From Cyanobacteriota bacterium (GTDB lineage: Bacteria; Cyanobacteriota; Cyanobacteriia; Phormidesmidales; Phormidesmidaceae), in NCBI GenBank assembly GCA_027592485.1, contig JAQCKL010000161.1:1-8688 (forward strand): a stretch of 8,688 nt of DNA. The letters are read 5' to 3'. Below, piece by piece: positions 1 to 5,272 of the stretch (positions are counted from its first letter, which is position 1; every line of letters begins with the position of its first letter). The position numbers and the translations under genes were made by a program. The notes under the pieces are model-generated. The model ran no database searches. It was not told the origin of the DNA and saw only the letters and a program-made list of their open reading frames with translations.

Positions 1-268
1 ACCGCCCCTGCTGCCGATAAAGATTGCCCCGGTTGATGTAGGCATTAAAGTACTGGGGGTTGACCGTGAGCGCTGCGGAAAAATCAGCGATCGCGGCATC
101 AGCCTGGCCCAGCTCATCTTGGGCACAACCCCGGTTGTAGTAAGCCTTGTCGTAGTCTGGCTGCAGGCGCAAGACCTGGTCGAACAGATCGATGGCTTCT
201 GCAGGCTGCCCTCGACGGGCACGATCAATGGCTTCGTTGAGTAACACTTTCCAATGCATAGAAGTCAT
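1..268 (-). CDS. TPR-repeat protein, N-terminal part (runs off left edge)
   Basis: An open minus-strand frame continues past the left edge with no stop, so only about 86-89 N-terminal residues are visible. Numbering from the ATG at 259, residues 3-36, 37-70 and 71 onward look like consecutive tetratricopeptide repeats: the 34-residue period carries the usual pattern (for example AYYNRGCAQDELGQADAAI, then AYINRGNLYRQQG). There is no signal peptide, so the visible part looks cytoplasmic and acts presumably as a protein-protein scaffold. Two in-frame ATGs, at 268 and 259, are possible starts. An AGGG sits 2 bases before the first and 11 bases before the second, so neither is decided by ribosome binding site spacing. 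A HIP1 palindrome lies inside the gene. TPR repeats alone do not give a specific function, and a catalytic or membrane domain could follow outside the window. Confidence 0.85.
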   Translation of the reverse strand, partial: MTSMHWKVLLNEAIDRARRGQPAEAIDLFDQVLRLQPDYDKAYYNRGCAQDELGQADAAIADFSAALTVNPQYFNAYINRGNLYRQQGR

Positions 269-657
269 TGCCCTAAGACAGGTTGTAGCACCCGATTGAT
301 GTGAGTTACTTCTGGTGATTCAGGCAGTTGAGGCCGAGGGAACGGTGCCCAGCTAGCGTGAATCTGATCAACCTTATCAACCCCGTCGTGGAGCGATCAG
401 GAGCAAATTCAGCCTTGCTCCATCGGTTATGGAACGATCATGGAAGTGACTGACCAATTGGGTATTCCCTGATATCTGGGCTCTCAATCACAGCAGCACA
501 ACACCGCAATGGAGATGTTAAGCACCATAAGACTCGCTATATCCGTAAATTTAGCGATTTTTGCTGCCTGACGGTGAAGATCGCCCTCTAGATTCACCTA
601 ATCTTTAAATACCATCCCTTATCCCCTCTTGATTGCGAAGATACGATGAAGATCGTC
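269..657. other. gene-free interval with small inverted and direct repeats
   Basis: This stretch of about 390 bases lies between the start of the left-edge TPR gene and the end of the amidohydrolase gene, both on the minus strand. It should therefore hold the TPR gene's promoter and the 3' end of the amidohydrolase transcript. No convincing open frame or tRNA was seen. Visible structure: an inverted repeat GGAGCAA/TTGCTCC at 400-406 and 415-421; an imperfect direct repeat (TGGAGCGATCAGGA at 389 and TGGAACGATCATGGA at 430, 41 bases apart); a 6-bp stem TCGCTA/TAGCGA (534-539, 552-557) followed by five T; and a 5-bp stem with a GAAG loop at 643-656 next to the amidohydrolase stop codon. None is a textbook terminator for the minus-strand gene. 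Confidence 0.6.
534..562 (+). terminator. weak intrinsic-terminator-like hairpin (plus strand)
   Basis: The arms TCGCTA (534-539) and TAGCGA (552-557) pair perfectly around a 12-base loop and are followed directly by TTTTT (558-562). The form fits a rho-independent terminator on the plus strand, but the stem is short and AT-rich, and no plus-strand gene is seen upstream. It could end a small untranslated RNA or an antisense transcript, or it could be chance in an AT-rich stretch. Confidence 0.2.
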
Positions 658-2034
658 CTAGGGGGTTTCCAGGAGTTGTTGGGCGAGCTGATTGTGGGTT
701 TCAACCAGTTCGGGTAAGTCTCGGGTCAGCAAAACGCCATTTTTCACCACGGGCTGGCCATTAATAAAGCTATGGTCGACCCGATCAACCTGGCAAAAAA
801 TCAGCGCCGCGACCGGATCATGGTGTGCCCCTGCCAAGGCCGGGCGGTCGAGATTAATGGCAATGAAATCTGCGGCCATACCGGGTGCAAGGTAACCAAT
901 ATCATTCCGACCGAGCACCTTCGCGCCGCCACGGGTGGCAATGTGCAGTGCCTCTCGGGCGGTCAGGGCGGCGGGGTCTTCGTCTTTGACGCGGGCCAAC
1001 AGGAGGGCCATGCGGGCCTCCTGGAGCAGGTGACTGCTGTCATTGGAGGCCGACCCATCGACCCCCAAACCGACGGGCACCTGGTGGTCTAAAAGTTTGC
1101 GGAGGGGGGCAATGCCGCTGGCCAGACGCATATTGCTACAGGGGCAATGGGCGACGCCGGTGCCGGTGCGGGCAAATTGGGCAATGGCGCGATCGCTGAG
1201 TTTGACACAGTGGGCATGCCAGACATCGGCCCCCAGCCAGCCCACGGATTCGGCATAATCCTCAGGCGACAGCCCAAACTTTTCAAGGCTGTAGGTGATG
1301 TCGTTATTGTTCTCCGCCAGGTGGGTATGCAGCCGTACACCCGGATAGGACCGGGCTAGGGCGGCAGACTCCCGCATGAGATCTGGGGTCACCGAAAAGG
1401 GCGAGGTGGGCGCGACGACAATCCGGACCATGGCATAGGGCTCTGGATCGTGATACGCCTCAATCAAGCGCTGAGAGTCTTTCAAAATCAGGGCTTCAGA
1501 CTGGATCACGCCATCGGGGGGTAGCCCGCCCTGGCTCTGCCCCACACTGAGGCTGCCGCGACTGGCATGGAATCGTAGCCCCATGGCCTGCACCGCTTGA
1601 ATCTCAGCATCTAGGGTGCAGTCATTGGGAAAGAGGTAGTGGTGGTCGCTGGCGGTGGTGCAACCGGAGAGCATTAATTCTGCTGCGGCCATCTGAGCCC
1701 CGATCGCCAGCATCTCGGCTGTGAGGTTAGACCAGATCGGGTAGAGGGTGTTGAGCCACCCAAACAGCTCTTGGTTTTGGGCCGCTGGGACGGCCCGAGT
1801 CAGGGTTTGAAAAAAATGATGGTGGGTGTTGACTAAACCCGGTAAGACCACATGGCGATCGCCCAGATCCAAAACGTCGTCAGCGATGTCGCGGGCGTTG
1901 GGGGGCAACTCATCAATCGTGCCCACTTGCTCAATCACATTGTCTCGAATCAGCATCGCCCCATGGCGAATTTCCCGCTGCTCGTCGTCCATGGTAGCCA
2001 GGGTGTGGATATTGGTGACGAGTAGCGTGGTCAT
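658..2034 (-). CDS. amidohydrolase, probable 8-oxoguanine deaminase (AtzA/TrzN subfamily)
   Basis: A full-length metal-dependent amidohydrolase of the AtzA/TrzN/guanine deaminase type. The likely reaction is hydrolytic deamination of a purine-like ring, best guess 8-oxoguanine to urate, in the cytoplasm. In numbering from the upstream GTG at 2049 (463 residues), the expected metal ligands are His76 and His78 (NTHHHFF), His243 (HTHLAEN), His280 (WHAHCVKL) and Asp331 (GVDGSASND). Glu246 is the usual catalytic acid. The segments LFGWLNTLYPIW (about 95-106) and SDHHYLFPN (134-142) are what I associate with 8-oxoguanine deaminases rather than atrazine chlorohydrolases. The C-terminal GYLAPGMAADF is the usual return to the beta-sandwich. 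I prefer the ATG at 2034 (MTTLLVTNIHTLATMD), because family members start just before this first strand. The GTG at 2049 would add five residues. No good Shine-Dalgarno decides between them. It lies downstream of the exported TPR gene on the same strand, with a hairpin between. Substrate is inferred from motifs; a related purine or N-heterocycle is possible. Confidence 0.87.
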   Translation of the reverse strand: MTTLLVTNIHTLATMDDEQREIRHGAMLIRDNVIEQVGTIDELPPNARDIADDVLDLGDRHVVLPGLVNTHHHFFQTLTRAVPAAQNQELFGWLNTLYPIWSNLTAEMLAIGAQMAAAELMLSGCTTASDHHYLFPNDCTLDAEIQAVQAMGLRFHASRGSLSVGQSQGGLPPDGVIQSEALILKDSQRLIEAYHDPEPYAMVRIVVAPTSPFSVTPDLMRESAALARSYPGVRLHTHLAENNNDITYSLEKFGLSPEDYAESVGWLGADVWHAHCVKLSDRAIAQFARTGTGVAHCPCSNMRLASGIAPLRKLLDHQVPVGLGVDGSASNDSSHLLQEARMALLLARVKDEDPAALTAREALHIATRGGAKVLGRNDIGYLAPGMAADFIAINLDRPALAGAHHDPVAALIFCQVDRVDHSFINGQPVVKNGVLLTRDLPELVETHNQLAQQLLETP

Positions 2035-2058
2035 GGCTTCAGAAATCACAAAAGGACC

Positions 2059-2092
2059 CGCCCATTGTCTAACGATTGATAAACAATGGGCG
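2059..2092 (-). terminator. 10-bp perfect inverted repeat between two minus-strand genes
   Basis: CGCCCATTGT (2059-2068) and ACAATGGGCG (2083-2092) are perfectly complementary around a 14-base loop. Read on the minus strand, the hairpin starts 33 bases after the stop of the exported TPR gene and is followed by GGTCC and then TTTT (2053-2050), so it may end that transcript. The T-run is short and begins five bases after the stem, so termination would be inefficient. It also lies just ahead of the amidohydrolase start and could act as an operator or as a structure in that leader. Confidence 0.45.
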
Positions 2093-2125
2093 AGTCAAAA
2101 GCGTCATTTCTGCAGTGATCTGGCC

Positions 2126-3109
2126 TTAGTTGTATCCGGCTTCGCGGGCGCAGGTGGATCCTGGATGCCCTTGAACGACGCAGCGATCGAAGATCAAACG
2201 CGCTGCCGTCGCCTGAGGGAGCTGATCGACATACCCTAAGGCTTCGGTATAGGCGGCCTCACTGCCTTGGGCATTTCCCAACCCCCATAGAATCTGGGCC
2301 TTGAGCTGCAACAAATCAGGGTTGGTATTCTCTCCCGCCTTGGCGGCATCCACGGCGGCTAAAGCGGCATTCACCGCCTCCAGGGCCTTGTCATATTCCC
2401 CCAGGTCCCGATACCCCACGGCAATGCCCCGTTGGGCGATATAGTCGGGGCGGCCATGGGTGGCGAGGCGAGTGATGGCGTCCTCGGGATTCGCAAAGGG
2501 TAGATTCACTGCCAATAGCAGATCCATAAACCCTTTAATTAGGCTGAGTTCTGGATCATTGGCATCAATGTCCTCAGCCGCATCCATTTTGTCAAACACC
2601 TCTTGCAGCATCCCGAGGGCGCGGGGGGTGCCCCGTGCAATCCCCTGGGTTTGCAGCACATGGGCTCCTTCTAAAAAGATGCCGACGGCACCGTACAGAT
2701 TGCCCCGGAGCGGATCGGTGGCCATGAGACCCTCGGCGGCAGCCTGGGTGAGTTGGGCTCGGTTCAGCAATTCTGGCAAACCCGCTTCGCCCTCTAGATA
2801 GGCCAGCGAGGCCAGCATGGCATGGTGCAAGGGATCGGTTGCGGCTGCATCAGCGGCCTCCAGGGAGGCTTTGGCGGTGACATAGTCCCCATCTCGAAAA
2901 ATGGCATAGAAGGCCTCCTCCGTGGGGGCGCTAATGCTGTTTCTGGGGTTGCTGGTCCGGAAGGGATCCCCGGCTAATGCCGGGAGGCTGCCCAATTGCA
3001 GCATCACAGTACTGGCACCCGCTAGGGCTAAGCCCAACCGCTTGAGTCCCTGGGATAGGGATGGGTGCCAATGGGGGGTGAAGGGAGTGGAAATTTTCAT
3101 GGTGGCCAT
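2126..3109 (-). CDS. exported TPR-type protein (cyanobacterial Sll0314/Alr1548-like)
   Basis: The product has 327 residues with a clear N-terminal signal peptide: a basic segment GLKRLG (21-26), a hydrophobic core (27-43) and a PALA|GDPF cleavage site after Ala46. It is therefore exported to the periplasm or thylakoid lumen. The mature part is helical and Ala/Leu-rich. It begins with DPFRTSNPRN and continues with TPR-like repeats, clearest at about 223-256 (YIAQRGIAVGYRDLGEYD) and 266-299. Two Cys near the C-terminus (310 and 320) could form a disulfide outside the cytoplasm. The architecture matches a cyanobacterial family I recall as Sll0314/Alr1548 TPR proteins; that name comes from memory and was not checked. 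No enzymatic motif is visible, so a scaffold or assembly role is inference only. A second ATG at 3100 gives MKISTPF and is an equally good start; neither has a strong ribosome binding site. It is divergent from the ABC ATPase gene. Confidence 0.82.
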   Translation of the reverse strand: MATMKISTPFTPHWHPSLSQGLKRLGLALAGASTVMLQLGSLPALAGDPFRTSNPRNSISAPTEEAFYAIFRDGDYVTAKASLEAADAAATDPLHHAMLASLAYLEGEAGLPELLNRAQLTQAAAEGLMATDPLRGNLYGAVGIFLEGAHVLQTQGIARGTPRALGMLQEVFDKMDAAEDIDANDPELSLIKGFMDLLLAVNLPFANPEDAITRLATHGRPDYIAQRGIAVGYRDLGEYDKALEAVNAALAAVDAAKAGENTNPDLLQLKAQILWGLGNAQGSEAAYTEALGYVDQLPQATAARLIFDRCVVQGHPGSTCAREAGYN

Positions 3110-3377
3110 GGGATCGTCACGTCAGAGCATTCGAAAAAAGGGGATATTTTGAGTCTCAGCCATCCGTCCCTAGGCAGGATTCCTGACGGGGATATGTCAT
3201 CGGACCCAAGATAGATTCTGGATGGACCCTAGGGTTGTTGGGACGTGTCTCGCGACTTGGGGTTCCCGCAGGGGGCTTTCCCCTAGGGTTGAGCGCTTCT
3301 CCAGAATACGGCGTTGACGAGGGGCATTCCGGGCTAAGTTGGATAGGCTAGGGCGCAAGTCCTGGCTTGGATTTGTT
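3110..3377. promoter_or_regulatory. divergent intergenic region with three CCTAGG palindromes
   Basis: The region separates the minus-strand exported TPR gene from the plus-strand ABC ATPase gene, so it should hold both promoters. CCTAGG occurs at 3169-3174, 3228-3233 and 3282-3287, that is 59 and 54 bases apart. The last two lie within an exact 11-base repeat CCCTAGGGTTG (3227-3237 and 3281-3291). A TTGACG at 3314-3319 could be a -35 box for the ATPase gene, but no good -10 follows at 16-18 bases. No promoter can be fixed from sequence alone. Confidence 0.4.
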
Positions 3378-4043
3378 ATGGCATGGACCATGCTGTCTTT
3401 AAATGATTTGGTTTATCACCCTGCTGCTAGCCCCACCCCGATTTTAAAGTCGATCAACCTGCAACTGGCTCCCCAGGAAATGGGGTTGGTGGTGGGACCC
3501 AGTGGCTCGGGAAAAACGACCCTGCTCGAAATTTTGGCGGGGCTTGCCTATCCCACCCGAGGGGAGGTGCGGTGGCGAGACCAGGTGCTGTTGCCCGAAG
3601 CCCTACAGCAGTTGGCAGGGCTGGTGTTTCAGTTTCCGGAGCGGCATTTTTGCGGTCACAATATTTTGGAGGAGCTGCGCCTGGGCCACCCCGAACTCAC
3701 CCGCGATCGCATCCATGACGCCCTCGACGCGGTGGGTTTATCCCATCTGTCCCTAGAGGCTGAACCCTATACCCTCAGTGGCGGTCAACAGCGCCGTTTA
3801 GCCCTAGCCGTGCAGCTGATCCGTCAACCCTATCTGCTGCTGCTGGATGAACCCACTGCTGGCTTGGATTGGTCCATGCGGCGACAGGTGATTGGCCTCT
3901 TGCAGGAGTTGAAGCAAAATTGGAGTCTACTGGTGGTGTCCCACGATGCCAGTGAATTAATGGGTCTCGCCGATCGCGTTTGGAGTCTCCACCATGGAGT
4001 ACTCAAAGAGATGGAAAAAACCGTTCCTGAGGGGGTGGCATGA
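3378..4043 (+). CDS. ABC transporter ATP-binding protein, ECF/CbiO type
   Basis: A single nucleotide-binding domain of an ABC importer, probably the cytoplasmic ATPase of an energy-coupling-factor type transporter. Numbering from the ATG at 3378 (221 residues): Walker A GPSGSGKT (40-47), Q-loop Gln85 within VFQFPERHF, signature LSGGQ (133-137), Walker B LLLLDE (153-158) and switch His189. The Q-loop sequence with an aromatic/Pro motif and the compact length resemble EcfA/CbiO ATPases of vitamin or metal uptake. No membrane or substrate-binding subunit lies in the window, so the substrate is unknown and partners must be encoded elsewhere. Starts are ambiguous: a TTG at 3339, the ATG at 3378 and the ATG at 3390 (MLSLNDLVYHP) are all in frame, and none has a clear Shine-Dalgarno. 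The 3390 start matches the usual N-terminus of such domains equally well. The stop overlaps the start of rsmG by ATGA, implying translational coupling. Confidence 0.9.
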   Translation: MAWTMLSLNDLVYHPAASPTPILKSINLQLAPQEMGLVVGPSGSGKTTLLEILAGLAYPTRGEVRWRDQVLLPEALQQLAGLVFQFPERHFCGHNILEELRLGHPELTRDRIHDALDAVGLSHLSLEAEPYTLSGGQQRRLALAVQLIRQPYLLLLDEPTAGLDWSMRRQVIGLLQELKQNWSLLVVSHDASELMGLADRVWSLHHGVLKEMEKTVPEGVA

Positions 4044-4810
4044 CGACCGTTGAAACGCCCGCCCCACTATCGGCGACCCCCCTCCCTTGGCAAGGCAGCC
4101 TCGGATGGCAACCCACGGAACAGCAGTGCCAGCAATTCCAAGCGCTCTACGAGTTGATCTGGCAGGCCAATCAGTCTTTGAACTTGACCCGCATCATTGA
4201 GCCTGCCGACTTTCTGGAAAAACATCTGTGGGATTCCCTCACGGGGTTGGTTCCTTGGCTCTTGTCTGCCGATGACCAACCCGACTGGGTGGCCCAGCAT
4301 CCGATCAAATCGGTGCTGGATATTGGTACCGGGGCCGGGTTGCCTGGTTTTCCGGCGGCGATAGTGCAGCCGGATTGGCAGGTAACCCTGCTGGACTCCA
4401 CCCAGAAAAAGGTGCGGTTTCTGGCGGCCACTGCGGCGACCTTAGCCTTGGGCAATGTCCGGGAGATCGCCGATCGGGCCGAGTATTTTGGTCATCAGCT
4501 CAGCCATCGAGAGCAGTATGACCTGGCGCTGCTGCGGGCGGTGGGTGCCCCATCCACCTGTGCTGAATATGCCCTGCCGCTGGTGCGGAAAGGGGGGATC
4601 GTCGGACTCTATCGGGGCCAATGGTCAGAGGCCGATACCGCAACCCTAGCCCCTAAGCTTAAGCGTCTCGGGGGGGCCATTCTGGCGGTGCAGCCCTGGG
4701 AGACGCCCCTGACTGGAGGGGCGCGCCATTGTGTCTACCTCCGTAAGGTGAAAACGACCCCCGATGAGTTCCCTCGGGCCGTCGGTCTACCCGCGAAGCA
4801 ACCCCTGTAG
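4040..4810 (+). CDS. rsmG: 16S rRNA (guanine(527)-N(7))-methyltransferase RsmG
   Basis: RsmG (GidB) methylates N7 of G527 in the 530 loop of 16S rRNA using S-adenosylmethionine; in other bacteria its loss gives low-level streptomycin resistance. The product has 256 residues, close to or slightly above the usual length. It shows the family landmarks in order: NLTRI (48-52), HLWDSL (62-67), the SAM-binding glycine motif DIGTGAGLPGFP (94-105), the acidic Asp119 at the end of the next strand (LLDSTQKKVRFL), the ALLRAVG segment (163-169) and the C-terminal PRAVGLPAKQPL (245-256). The second strand of the pocket has LRA where many homologues have SRA. The first 20 residues are a Pro/Thr-rich extension. 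The ATG lies inside the ATGA overlap with the ABC ATPase gene, so translation is probably coupled. The nearby pairing with an ABC ATPase says nothing about function that I can support. Confidence 0.96.
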   Translation: MTTVETPAPLSATPLPWQGSLGWQPTEQQCQQFQALYELIWQANQSLNLTRIIEPADFLEKHLWDSLTGLVPWLLSADDQPDWVAQHPIKSVLDIGTGAGLPGFPAAIVQPDWQVTLLDSTQKKVRFLAATAATLALGNVREIADRAEYFGHQLSHREQYDLALLRAVGAPSTCAEYALPLVRKGGIVGLYRGQWSEADTATLAPKLKRLGGAILAVQPWETPLTGGARHCVYLRKVKTTPDEFPRAVGLPAKQPL

Positions 4811-4860
4811 GGGATGTGATGCCAAGGCTGTCCTGGTCGTGCGGTCTATTTTGCAAGGAC

Positions 4861-4911
4861 GCTAGGGGTGCTAGGGGGCAGGGGCGTTAGGGAACCGCAT
4901 CATTCCCTAGC
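4861..4911. repeat. tandem GCTAGGGG copies and a hairpin downstream of rsmG
   Basis: GCTAGGGG occurs twice in tandem (4861-4868 and 4870-4877), followed by a stem formed by GTTAGGGAA (4886-4894) and TTCCCTAGC (4903-4911) with an 8-base loop; all pairs are Watson-Crick except one G-T. It sits 75 bases after the rsmG stop and 75 bases before the next gene. There is no T-run after the stem, so it is not a clean intrinsic terminator on the plus strand. It may still mark the 3' end of the ATPase-rsmG transcript. Confidence 0.4.
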
Positions 4912-4972
4912 AGCCCTGAATTGCTGGTGTATATTTTGGGCAGGTCCTGTCTTTTCGCTATCTCTATACCCT

Positions 4973-4977
4973 GGGAG
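4973..4977 (+). promoter_or_regulatory. Shine-Dalgarno GGGAG for the small membrane protein
   Basis: GGGAG ends 8 bases before the ATG at 4986. It is one of the clearest ribosome binding sites in the window and supports this small frame as a real gene. Confidence 0.55.
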
Positions 4978-4985
4978 TTGATCTA

Positions 4986-5231
4986 ATGCAGCCCGATGGA
5001 ATTGCCTTGTTATCACCGGTCACGGTTGAGCCCGCTCCCGCGATCGCCCGATTCACCTCAGCCTCTACCCCAAAAACCCAAGCGGTGGTCCTAGCCCAGC
5101 AATTTGACCAAGATATCTTGGGGGATTTGGGAGGGGCGTTTAAAACGTTTATTGACTCAGGCCAGGTGTGGGCGCTGATCATTGGGGTCGTTGTGGGCTA
5201 CCTATTTCGAGGGATGACCACATACAAATAA
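4986..5231 (+). CDS. small single-pass membrane protein, unknown function
   Basis: This 81-residue product is not one I can name. Residues 1-35 are polar and Pro/Ala/Thr-rich and probably disordered. Residues 38-58 (QQFDQDILGDLGGAF onward) could form an amphipathic helix. Residues 60-75 form one strongly hydrophobic segment (VWALIIGVVVGYLF) with a Gly67-xxx-Gly71 packing motif, followed at once by the positive RGMTTYK tail. The single segment near the C-terminus with a basic end suggests a tail-anchored or single-pass protein, with topology uncertain. It could sit in the plasma or thylakoid membrane. A good ribosome binding site, a GCGATCGC inside the frame and a tidy position 38 bases ahead of argH support it being real. 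A role with argH is not implied by its content. I infer a conserved cyanobacterial small protein but cannot verify that here. Confidence 0.72.
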   Translation: MQPDGIALLSPVTVEPAPAIARFTSASTPKTQAVVLAQQFDQDILGDLGGAFKTFIDSGQVWALIIGVVVGYLFRGMTTYK

Positions 5232-5255
5232 CCCCTATTTTTTGTTCCCCATCAC

Positions 5256-5272
5256 GGAGTATCTGAAGGTTG
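5256..5272 (+). promoter_or_regulatory. Shine-Dalgarno GGAG and TTG start of argH
   Basis: GGAG (5256-5259) precedes the TTG at 5270-5272 by 10 bases. A GAAGG at 5265-5269 abuts the start and is too close to serve as the ribosome binding site. The upstream in-frame TGA at 5264-5266 makes this the only reasonable initiation codon. Confidence 0.6.

Noticed and set aside
772..1359. Several plus-strand open frames inside the amidohydrolase gene
   Set aside because: They lie antisense to a well-conserved coding region, show no recognisable domain and are expected by-products of GC-rich codon use.
4811..4985. Possible tRNA or other structured RNA gene
   Set aside because: No cloverleaf, no TTC-type T-loop and no acceptor pairing could be traced; only the short hairpin at 4886-4911 was found.
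5210..5243. Possible terminator: AGGG ... CCCCT followed by six T, before argH
   Set aside because: The stem is only about 4 bp with a loop of roughly 18 bases and overlaps the 3' end of the small membrane protein gene. The T-run alone is not enough.
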